Source: Clostridiales bacterium (lineage in GTDB: Bacteria > Bacillota > Clostridia > Oscillospirales > Oscillospiraceae). Taken from it: DNA of 42,191 nucleotides. How positions within the stretch are numbered: the stretch's first letter is position 1; the number at the start of each line of letters is the position of its first letter. The position numbers and the translations under genes are program-made. The notes below the pieces were generated by a model. It was not told the DNA's origin. It was given only the letters and a program-made list of their open reading frames with translations, and searched no databases. The stretch lies in contig SFEG01000015.1 in the NCBI GenBank assembly GCA_004558025.1, forward strand, positions 1 to 42,191. Direction: 5' to 3'. Shown here piece by piece: positions 32,083 through 38,570 of this stretch.

Positions 32083-32765
32083 TTGCTCAGCCTCCTTTGC
32101 AGCAGAGATAAAGCTATATTGACGGCAAACGACAGCGCAAGCAGAATTATGCCCAGAGCGATGCCCTTTGAAAAGCTGCCCTTGTTCGTATATTCCATGA
32201 TAGCCGTCGTCATAACGTTCGTTTTCCATGCGATAGCGCCGCCGACCATGGCGACTGCGCCGACCTCGGCAATGGCTCTTGCAAAGGCGAGCAGATACGC
32301 CGAGAACACCTGGTATACGCACTCGTTGAGAAGCAGAGCGAACGTTTTTCCGCCATTAAGTCCGAGGCCGCGCGCCGTCTCGCGCACGGCGGGGGCGACC
32401 GCCGATGCATACGTCTCCATATTTCCCGCGACTATCGGCGTTATCAACACGACCTGCGCGAGCACCATGATCTCGACCGTAAACAGGAGCTGCGCACTGC
32501 GAAACGGCCCGACGCCGGAGAAAAACAGATAAAATATAAGTCCGCACACAACGGGAGGCATGCCCATGAGCGTTCGGTTTATGACGATAAGAAGCCCGCG
32601 CCCTCTGAATTTCACTGCGCCCAGCAGCAGTCCGAGCGGCACGCCCAGAAGCAGCGCTATAAGAGAGCTCGACAGGCTCATCCTTGCCGTTACGCCGAGG
32701 ATATTCAAAAGCTCCGCGTCGTTAGACAGTATAAGTTCAATTGCCTTCTCAAAAGCGGTCTGCAT
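32079..32765 (-). CDS. tupB: tungstate ABC transporter permease, 228 aa
   Basis: Integral membrane channel subunit with five to six helices and the ABC-contact EAA-type loop ETARGLGLNGGKTFALLL. The conserved VGAVAMVGGAIAWKTNVMTTAI matches TupB/ModB-type permeases. Start at 32765 (MQTAFEK): GGGGGGAAAT lies directly before it, whereas the ATG four codons earlier overlaps that site. Preceded by a terminator hairpin that separates it from tupA. Confidence 0.9.
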   Translation of the reverse strand: MQTAFEKAIELILSNDAELLNILGVTARMSLSSSLIALLLGVPLGLLLGAVKFRGRGLLIVINRTLMGMPPVVCGLIFYLFFSGVGPFRSAQLLFTVEIMVLAQVVLITPIVAGNMETYASAVAPAVRETARGLGLNGGKTFALLLNECVYQVFSAYLLAFARAIAEVGAVAMVGGAIAWKTNVMTTAIMEYTNKGSFSKGIALGIILLALSFAVNIALSLLQRRLSK

Positions 32766-32779
32766 ATTTCCCCCCACTG

Positions 32780-32823
32780 AAAAAAATCGGGTCTGCCGTA
32801 AAATATCTTACAACAGACCCGAT
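32780..32823 (-). terminator. intercistronic terminator between tupA and tupB
   Basis: ATCGGGTCTG and CAGACCCGAT form a perfect 10-bp stem followed by TTTTTT, ten bases before the tupB ribosome site. Partial termination here would give more binding protein than permease. Confidence 0.85.
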
Positions 32824-32834
32824 AAGAATGTCAA

Positions 32835-33827
32835 TCAGTCCATAACTCCGTTGTTGGCAGCGAAGGTGAGGAACGTCGCCTTGTCGGTGAGAATGTAGGC
32901 GTGCATCTGCTCTGCCATGACGAGGCAGGCGCCCATGCCGGCATTGGCCGAGGTGTACCAGTCGGTGTAATCGGCAAAGCTCTCGGGCTCTGCGCTTATG
33001 CCGAGAGATTCGGGCCAGAGCGAAAGCTCCTTGGTGTGCGTGCCGGAATTGTCGCCGCGGGAGATGAATTTGTACTTGCCGTCGGCTATCTTCGCAAACG
33101 CGTCGAGGACGCTGTCGCAGTCCTTGACACCGGCGGGATCGTCGGACGGGCCGCACAGCACGAAGTAGTTGTACATAAAGCACAGACGCTCGGAGTCAAA
33201 GCCGGGCAGAGTGTAGGAAAAGCCCTCGCTGACGAAAGCCTCCTCCTGCTTCTTTGAATGGACAAGGATGAGGTCTGCGTTGCCGTATTTAGCGGCGGCT
33301 ATCGCCTTGCCAGTTCCGGCGGACTGCACCTCGACCTTGTAGCCGTATTCCTTCTCAAAGACGGGGAGCAGATAATCCAGAAGGCCGGAGTCATTCACCG
33401 AGGTCGTCGTGGAAAGGCGGATGAGCTTGGTTTCGTCGTTCGCGGCGGCTATCTTACCGTCGTACTTGGGAGCATCGTCCTTGAGATAGAACAGCTTATC
33501 GCCGTATTCCTCGACGCCGTAGCCTGCGATGAGCTCCGATGCCTCGGACAGCATCCATTCGATAAGCGCCTGCGCACCGACGGTGTTTATCTTCACGTCT
33601 GTAACCGCGTTTCCGTCGGCGTCGGTGAAGGGCGCGTCGGGATTTACCGCGAGCAGCGAGTAATTGTTTATCATGTTTTCATCCTCTTCCATGAGGATGC
33701 AGGTGTCGACCTTCGATACGCTTTCGGTCGGTGCGGGCGTTTCGGCAGCCTCCGGCTTATCCGTGCTGCATGCGCACAGCGAGAAAACCATCAGCATGGC
33801 CAGAAGCAGGGTAACAAGTCTTTTCAT
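32835..33827 (-). CDS. tupA: tungstate-binding lipoprotein, apparently circularly permuted, 330 aa
   Basis: Extracytoplasmic receptor that captures tungstate for TupBC. Residues 1-20 are a lipoprotein signal with lipobox LCAC (Cys20). The oxyanion motif STTTSVNDSG (139-148) and SAGTGKAIAAAKYG, ADLILVHSKKQEEAFV and SRGDNSGTH are standard TupA, but in known TupA proteins the STTTS strand follows the signal peptide directly. Here residues 43-118 (ILMEEDENMINNYSLLAVNP, then GAQALIEWMLSE and GVEEYGDKLFY) correspond to the segment that normally ends the protein, while the present C-terminus stops at YILTDKATFLTF, just before that segment would follow. This is the signature of circular permutation. 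Promoter, riboswitch and terminator surround the gene. Confidence 0.9.
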   Translation of the reverse strand: MKRLVTLLLAMLMVFSLCACSTDKPEAAETPAPTESVSKVDTCILMEEDENMINNYSLLAVNPDAPFTDADGNAVTDVKINTVGAQALIEWMLSEASELIAGYGVEEYGDKLFYLKDDAPKYDGKIAAANDETKLIRLSTTTSVNDSGLLDYLLPVFEKEYGYKVEVQSAGTGKAIAAAKYGNADLILVHSKKQEEAFVSEGFSYTLPGFDSERLCFMYNYFVLCGPSDDPAGVKDCDSVLDAFAKIADGKYKFISRGDNSGTHTKELSLWPESLGISAEPESFADYTDWYTSANAGMGACLVMAEQMHAYILTDKATFLTFAANNGVMD

Positions 33828-33865
33828 TCGTTTTCCTCTCTTTCATCTTTAAAAACAAAAAAATA

Positions 33866-33937
33866 AAGCCTCTCCAAAGCTGCCGCTCCGCAGAGGCAAA
33901 CGCCCTGCGGTCAAAGCAATCCTTGGAAAGAGGCTCG
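33866..33937 (-). promoter_or_regulatory. candidate Moco/Tuco-family riboswitch in the tupA leader
   Basis: The tupA 5' leader folds as GAGCCTCTTTCCAAGG closing with CTTTGGAGAGGCTT, with a conserved-looking centre TTGCTTTGACCGC, a hairpin CCGCAG-GGC-GTTT-GCC-CTGCGG and AGCGGCAGC. Moco riboswitches control molybdate/tungstate transport and cofactor genes, which fits the gene behind it. The 3' strand of the closing helix runs straight into TTTATTTTTTT (33865-33855), so the aptamer helix doubles as a terminator and cofactor binding should switch tup off. The family name is from memory of the motif, not a model search. Confidence 0.65.
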
Positions 33938-33964
33938 TCCACCGCTTTCAAAGTATTTGCAAAT

Positions 33965-33993
33965 ATTTTACCATATCCGAAAATCCATTGCAA
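33965..33993 (-). promoter_or_regulatory. tup operon promoter
   Basis: TTGCAA (33993-33988), 17 bp, TAAAAT (33970-33965) on the minus strand, about 30 bp before the riboswitch. Confidence 0.55.
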
Positions 33994-34030
33994 CAAAAAA
34001 GTTGCCGGAGCGCATGCTCCGGCAATTTTT
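33994..34030. terminator. terminator of the AOR-moaD-ferredoxin operon
   Basis: TTGCCGGAGC and GCTCCGGCAA form a perfect stem with GCAT-type loop; the minus strand continues CTTTTTT. T residues also follow on the plus strand. Confidence 0.93.
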
Positions 34031-34033
34031 GTA

Positions 34034-34558
34034 TTACTTTGCGTTTCTGAACAGGGCGGCAGGACCGCTCCGCTTTTCGGGCTTTTCGATGTACTCCGGC
34101 CAGAGATTTGCGGGGTTTTCCCTGCCGTCCGGGTCAAGCTGCGGTATCATCGTGATCGCGCCTATCGGGCAGCGGACACAGCACTTTTCACAGCCGATGC
34201 AGCACTCTGAGCCCTTGAGATACGCATAGGTATGTATATCCCCGTGCTTTGCCGGACCCGTGAGCCCGATCGCATTCATGGGGCACTCCTCAATGCACAG
34301 CGAGCAGCCGCTGCACTTGTCAGGATCGATAAACGGCATGCTCCAGTTCTCCCAGCCCTTATACGGGCTGAAGCTGCCGTCGGGCGCTTTTATCGCATTT
34401 TTCTCTCAGAAGTTCGAGCACAGGCGGCACGAGACGCAGTACTCGGCGTCGATGCTGTTCTTTTCGGCCTTTGCGTCATGGGATATCGCGTTCGTCGGAC
34501 ACACGCTCGAGCATGCGTCGCAGCCGCTGCACAGCTGTTTATCTATCACATACGCCAT
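34034..34558 (-). CDS. polyferredoxin subunit with in-frame TGA (candidate selenoprotein), 174 aa if read through
   Basis: Electron-carrier subunit with four 4Fe-4S motifs: C10-C13-C16-C20; C41-C44-C47-[TGA at codon 51]; C82-C85-C88-C92; C120-C123-C126-C130. Codon 51 (34408-34406) is TGA in the exact place of the last ligand of CX2CX2CX3C, and the frame continues with intact coding (EKNAIKAPDGSFSPYKGWEN) into the second half. The ATG at 34558 lies three bases after the moaD stop, so both halves belong to the operon. A SECIS-like hairpin follows the TGA. Alternatives: nonsense mutation or base error, with re-initiation at the ATG at 34339 (GGGAG nine bases before it) giving a separate two-cluster ferredoxin of 101 aa. 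Small FeS subunits like this accompany two-subunit tungsten oxidoreductases. Confidence 0.75.
34353..34389 (-). promoter_or_regulatory. candidate bacterial SECIS hairpin downstream of the in-frame TGA
   Basis: Counting from the base after TGA, nt 17-23 (AAGCGCC) pair with nt 28-35 (GGCAGCTT) with one bulged A, giving a 7-bp stem and a 4-nt loop CGAC starting 24 nt after TGA, with G in the second loop position. Known bacterial SECIS consensus asks for a loop 16-37 nt downstream, a short upper stem and a G among the first two loop bases. A second perfect stem CAGCCC-GTATAA-GGGCTG (nt 36-53) follows. The fit is suggestive, not proof. Confidence 0.4.
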
Positions 34559-34561
34559 GGC

Positions 34562-34816
34562 TCAGCCCCCCGCAACGGCCGGGACAAGATGGATAACATC
34601 TCCGTCGTTGAGCCTTGTTCCCGGGCTTATCTGCCTGCCGCCGCGCGACAGTATGCAGCCCTTAACGTCCTTTATCGTGAGCGTCGTGTCGGGATCGAGC
34701 CGCTTTACCTCCTCCATGATGATGGGGTAAAGTTCCCTTGCGTTCTTAACGTCGGCCTGAAGCTCCTTGAGGCCGCTGTCAAGGCGGAAGGTGCCGAATA
34801 TTTTGACTGTTATCAT
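34562..34816 (-). CDS. moaD: MoaD/ThiS-family sulfur carrier, 84 aa
   Basis: Ubiquitin-like protein that carries sulfur as a C-terminal thiocarboxylate for building the dithiolene of the pterin cofactor. Beta-grasp pattern with VKIFGTFRLDSG at the start, LNDGDVIHLVPAVAGG at the end, and the required Gly-Gly terminus. Start overlaps the AOR stop (ATGA, 34816-34813). Its activating enzyme would be the MoeB/HesA protein at 37890-38570. MoaD-like genes often sit beside tungsten AOR genes. Confidence 0.92.
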   Translation of the reverse strand: MITVKIFGTFRLDSGLKELQADVKNARELYPIIMEEVKRLDPDTTLTIKDVKGCILSRGGRQISPGTRLNDGDVIHLVPAVAGG

Positions 34817-36756
34817 ACCGCTTCCTCCCTCTGTGCGTCCGTGATCTCGAGCCTGCGCAGCTTATTCTCGTCCGGCAGACCGTCGCTGCCCCAGCCGCGG
34901 GCCCGGTAATAGGTCTTCTTCATCTGCTCGAGCGGCACCTTCGTCTTCGGGTCCTTCGGATCCTGCGGAACGTCGGTCAGACGCTTGGGGAGCTTGTCGC
35001 AGGATGCGTTTACGCCGAACTTTGCGTTCACCGCACGCTCGACATTGTAGCTGCGCTCGCCGATGCGGATGAATTTACCGAGATCCATTTTCATTCCGAC
35101 CGCGTACCGGAGCTCGTATGTATGCGGCAGCAGCGGAAGATTGAAGCGTATGGCGCGCGGGAATTTGTTTATTAGCCTGACCGCGGGGCCTATATAGGGC
35201 ATGACGGCGTTCACCGTGCGCGTTATGATGCTGTTCGGCCCTGTCAGCAGGAAGCTCGGAAACAGAGCGTAGGACGTAAACAGACACTGCCCGCCCGAGG
35301 AGACCGATTCCATGAGGTCCTGCATGAGCATGCAAAGATCGGCCTTCGCGTGCGGCGTCTGGCTGTTCATGTTAAGTCCGAGACCCTCGAGTATGACGAG
35401 ATAGCCGCCGTTGAGGTGGCAGCCGCCGCGGTTTGACACCGCGTAGCCCAGCCCCTGGCCGACCGCCCTGCGCGGCTCGTAGGCCGCAAGCTCCAGGCCC
35501 TTTGACTGGATGGCAAAGTCCTTGCCGCCGTATTTATTGCTCAGCGTGCGCGTTCCCTCGGCAAGCTCGTTCCCTATGCCCTGTCTGTTTGCGATGCTGC
35601 GGAAAACGGCGCTGAGATTTTTTGTGTTCCCGAATTTCAGGCCGTTTTTCCACAGTCCCTTTTCGTTTGCCTCCATCGCCCAGGCAAGTGTGCTTGCGCA
35701 GGATATGGTGTCCATTCCGAGCTCGTCGAGCTCGTAGTTCCACTTGCATATGAGCCTGAGGTCGTTGTTCATTATGCCGCCGCCGAGAAGCCCCAGCGTT
35801 TCAAGCTCGGGGCCCTTTACCTCGTGGTCGCCCACCTTCACGGTGCGCGCGCACTTCATCGGGCAGGACAGGCAGCCCTTGTTTACTATGTTTATATCCT
35901 CGGCCAGCGTTTCGCCGTTTACGAGCTCAAAGTCCTCGTACTGACCTTTTTCGTAGTTGCGCGTCGACAGAAGTCCGCGCATCTGCATCGTCGTAACAAG
36001 CCCCGCCGTTCCCATTTTTGGCAGCTGATTTCCCGTAAGCGGATGCTTTTTCAGGGTCTCGACCCATTTTTCGTGGTGCTTTTCGGTCTTTTCGGGGTCG
36101 AATATTTTTACCTCGTGCGTACCCGAGACGGCTATGCCCTTTAGGTTTTTCGAGCCGAACACGCAGCCGACGCCCGCACGTCCCGCGGCGCGCTCGTTGC
36201 TGAACACGGAAGCGTACTTGACGAGATTTTCTCCGGCCGGGCCTATTACGACCTTGCCGCACTTGACCTCGCAGCCGCGCTCTTCATCGAGCTTTTCCTG
36301 AATGCTCTCCTGCGTTTTCGTCGTGTAAAAGCCCTTCATATCCCCGGCGTCGTGGAATTTTATAATATCATTATGTATCTCGATCCACGTAAGCTTCTCG
36401 CATTTGCCGCAGAGAATGAGTGCGTCGTAACCGGCCTTTTTGAGATAGTGGCCGAAATTGCCGCCGCAGTTTGAGGAGGTCGTTATCCCCGTCTGCGGAG
36501 ACAGCGTCGATATGTTGAAGCGGCTCGAGCTCGGCGCGCCCGTGCCGGTGAGAGGCCCTGTCGATATGACGATGATGTTCTCCGGGCCGAGGGGCTTTTC
36601 CTCGCCGGTAAAATTATCGAACATGATCTTTGATGCCATCGCCTTGCCGCCGAGGTAAAGCTCGCGGTCTCTGTCCGTCCACGGATACTCAGACACCTCC
36701 ATCGTGCCGAGGTCAAGCCGGATGACCTTTCCCATATAGCCGCAATAGTTTGTCAT
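34813..36756 (-). CDS. aor: tungsten-type aldehyde:ferredoxin oxidoreductase, 647 aa
   Basis: Oxidises aldehydes to acids (or the reverse) with electrons to ferredoxin, using a bis-pterin tungsten cofactor and one 4Fe-4S cluster. The N-terminal GYMGKVIRLDLGTMEVSEYP and STGPLTGTGAPSSSRFNIST are family signatures. Cluster ligands are C295, C298 and C302 in CLSCPMKC and a fourth Cys in NRGGCHLNGGY; the pterin-binding region AKADLCMLMQDLMES is present. At 647 residues it is slightly longer than archaeal AOR (about 605), like enterobacterial YdhV-type members. First gene of the AOR-moaD-polyferredoxin operon; the ribosome site GGGAGGAG is strong. Substrate cannot be read from sequence. Confidence 0.93.
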   Translation of the reverse strand: MTNYCGYMGKVIRLDLGTMEVSEYPWTDRDRELYLGGKAMASKIMFDNFTGEEKPLGPENIIVISTGPLTGTGAPSSSRFNISTLSPQTGITTSSNCGGNFGHYLKKAGYDALILCGKCEKLTWIEIHNDIIKFHDAGDMKGFYTTKTQESIQEKLDEERGCEVKCGKVVIGPAGENLVKYASVFSNERAAGRAGVGCVFGSKNLKGIAVSGTHEVKIFDPEKTEKHHEKWVETLKKHPLTGNQLPKMGTAGLVTTMQMRGLLSTRNYEKGQYEDFELVNGETLAEDINIVNKGCLSCPMKCARTVKVGDHEVKGPELETLGLLGGGIMNNDLRLICKWNYELDELGMDTISCASTLAWAMEANEKGLWKNGLKFGNTKNLSAVFRSIANRQGIGNELAEGTRTLSNKYGGKDFAIQSKGLELAAYEPRRAVGQGLGYAVSNRGGCHLNGGYLVILEGLGLNMNSQTPHAKADLCMLMQDLMESVSSGGQCLFTSYALFPSFLLTGPNSIITRTVNAVMPYIGPAVRLINKFPRAIRFNLPLLPHTYELRYAVGMKMDLGKFIRIGERSYNVERAVNAKFGVNASCDKLPKRLTDVPQDPKDPKTKVPLEQMKKTYYRARGWGSDGLPDENKLRRLEITDAQREEAV

Positions 36757-37008
36757 TATGCTCCTCCCTTCCGATGCTTATAATTACACATTTACATTAT
36801 AATGTATGATTTGTGAGTAAAAAAGCCCGGTGTCGACAGCGCTTATTCCAAGCAGGAATAAGGCGGTCAAAACAATTTACTCCCGCGGAGCATGTTTGCC
36901 GCCTTTTTTCTTGAAAAACTGCGCAGCATCAGGTAAAATATCGACAGAGCTGCACTCGGACAGCTCTGTCAAAGCCGAAATAAATATCCTGTTTGGAATA
37001 AGCAAATT
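36757..37008. promoter_or_regulatory. divergent AOR/lysR control region with palindrome and hairpins
   Basis: TACATTATAATGTA (36793-36806) is a perfect palindrome whose centre is a TATAAT box on both strands, so one site can govern both promoters; neither has a good -35 box, as expected for activator-dependent promoters. On the lysR side follow CTTATTCC-AAGCA-GGAATAAG (36842-36862), a stem AAGGCGG/CCGCCTT ending in TTTTTT (36860-36909, terminator-like) and GACAGAGCTG/CAGCTCTGTC (36953-36970). The first two stems share three bases and so compete. Confidence 0.6.
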
Positions 37009-37881
37009 ATGAACATAACACAGATCCGACAATTTACGACCGTCGCGCGGCTTGAAAGCATGTCACGCGCGGCGCAGCTGCTGCACGTTACGCAGTCGGC
37101 TCTGTCAAAAAGCGTATCTCAGCTCGAGCGTGAGCTGGGCACGGCGCTGTTTGACCGCAGCGGGAAGCGGCTTCGGCTCAACGCCTCCGGTGAGCGCTTT
37201 CTCGAATGCTGCGAAAAAATGCTCCGCGAGCTCGACTCGGCGCAGGCTGACCTGCGCATGATGACAAGCGGCCACGATCACCGGCTGAACATCGGCTCGG
37301 TCGGCTCGGGAGCGCATCTTCTTGACTGCCTTGCGGAGTTTTCGCGGCGGCATCCGGAGGCGGAACTCAATCTGCAATGCGGGCTTGACGGCAGCGAGCT
37401 TCCGGATATATCGCGTTTTGACGCGCTGGTATATCCCGACAACATAAAGTACCGCAAATTCAGCGGCTATCCGCTGTACGAGGACCGGTATTTCGCGGCC
37501 GTTCCGGCGGGTCATGCGCTGTGCGCCCGCGCCGCAGTGAGCCTCGGGCAGCTCGAGGGTGAGAGCATGGTGTTCCTACGCCGCGGAGACAGCGTCGAAT
37601 ACCCGTTCAACGCCTGCGCAGCGCTCAACATACGCCCCGGAAAGAGCAGCTTTGCCGATACACGGCAGGCGCACCGCGCACTCATCGCCGCAGGCGCCGC
37701 CGTCGGCTTTGTTCCCGCGTCGGAGAAGGACGAATATCTGCGCGATGACGGCATAAGGCTGCTCCCCGTTATGGACGGGAACTTCTTTCAAACGTTCTGC
37801 ATATGCTTTCGCCGCGAAAAATACCTTTCCGAGCTCGGAAAGGTATTCAGAGACTTTGCCGTCGAATATTTTAAGCTTTAG
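37009..37881 (+). CDS. LysR-family transcriptional regulator, 290 aa
   Basis: Winged HTH at the N-terminus (MNITQIRQFTTVARLESMSR, QSALSKSVSQLERELGTALF) and a two-lobed effector domain from about residue 90 (LNIGSVGSGAHLLDCLAEFS). It is divergent from the AOR operon and convergent with the moeB-moeA operon, whose stop lies only eight bases away, so it is the best candidate regulator of both. Effector may be molybdate, tungstate or an aldehyde-related compound, which is inference. The last coding part doubles as the terminator of the opposite operon. Confidence 0.92.
   Translation: MNITQIRQFTTVARLESMSRAAQLLHVTQSALSKSVSQLERELGTALFDRSGKRLRLNASGERFLECCEKMLRELDSAQADLRMMTSGHDHRLNIGSVGSGAHLLDCLAEFSRRHPEAELNLQCGLDGSELPDISRFDALVYPDNIKYRKFSGYPLYEDRYFAAVPAGHALCARAAVSLGQLEGESMVFLRRGDSVEYPFNACAALNIRPGKSSFADTRQAHRALIAAGAAVGFVPASEKDEYLRDDGIRLLPVMDGNFFQTFCICFRREKYLSELGKVFRDFAVEYFKL
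37815..37846 (-). terminator. intrinsic terminator of the moeA-moeB operon embedded in the lysR coding end
   Basis: A perfect 26-bp palindrome (37821-37846, arms ATACCTTTCCGAG and CTCGGAAAGGTAT) is followed on the minus strand by TTTTTCG. It stands 44 bp past the moeB stop and lies wholly within lysR codons. On the plus strand no T tract follows. Confidence 0.8.
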
Positions 37882-37889
37882 CGGAGCTT

Positions 37890-38570
37890 TCATATCTCTA
37901 TGATCTGCTGCTGCATGGTCAGAAGGTCGGCCGTGAGCAGCTTCCCGAAAAGCTCGCAGGGTCTGCCCAGCAGAAGCGCAGCTGCCTGAGCGCACTGCAC
38001 CGCGGCGCAGCACGCGGGGGTAAACGGCAGCACGGTGCTGTCCCCGGGCTCTGAGGCGTTTGCGTATATCCTTGCGAGCATCCCGCTTCCGGGCGGGACT
38101 ACGGCGGTCTGCATCGACCAGCCGCGCACAGCTCCGTGAACAAGCGTTATCCCCTCGGCGGCGCAGGCATCCTCAAGGGCGAGCCGTGCCTCTATGCCGT
38201 CGAGAGCGTCGAAAACGAGGTCGCTTCCCCGTATAAGCTTAGCTGCGTTTTCGCTTTCAAGCGCGAGCGGCAGCGCAGTGAAGCTCATTCCCGGGGCGAC
38301 AAGCGCCATGCGTCTTTTGAGCGTCAGAGCCTTGCTTTCTCCGAGCGAGGCCGTGTCGGCTCCGAGCTGGCGGTTCATATTCGAGACTTCGAAAACATCG
38401 GGGTCGGCGGCAGTGATCTCACCGATACCGAGCCGCGCCATATATTCCGCGATCCATCCGCCGAGGCCGCCGCAGCCCGCGATGAATATTTTCCTGCCGA
38501 GCAGCATACGCTGCTCGGCTTGGCTTATTGCAGGCATATTTTTTAAAAGGCGCTCGTATTCGGGGCTCAT
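37890..38570 (-). CDS. moeB: MoeB/HesA/ThiF-type adenylyltransferase, 226 aa
   Basis: ATP-dependent activator of a sulfur-carrier C-terminus. The nucleotide loop GCGGLGGWIAEYMARLG, acidic DPDVFEVSNMNRQ and DALDGIEARLALEDACA are classic E1-like elements. It lacks a rhodanese domain and the two CXXC zinc pairs of E. coli MoeB are not evident, closer to the HesA/MoeZ-short group. The ATG at 38570 overlaps the stop of the upstream moeA (ATGA); longer frames are shadows. The only MoaD-like partner in the window is at 34562. Confidence 0.9.
   Translation of the reverse strand: MSPEYERLLKNMPAISQAEQRMLLGRKIFIAGCGGLGGWIAEYMARLGIGEITAADPDVFEVSNMNRQLGADTASLGESKALTLKRRMALVAPGMSFTALPLALESENAAKLIRGSDLVFDALDGIEARLALEDACAAEGITLVHGAVRGWSMQTAVVPPGSGMLARIYANASEPGDSTVLPFTPACCAAVQCAQAAALLLGRPCELFGKLLTADLLTMQQQIIEI

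Noticed and set aside
32083..32322. N-terminal extension of the tupC frame
   Set aside because: It is a shadow of tupB; the GTGA overlap gives the homologous start.
34034..34558. genetic code 4 (TGA as Trp) to explain the in-frame TGA
   Set aside because: Many genes here stop with TGA in coupled ATGA overlaps, and Trp is encoded by TGG throughout.
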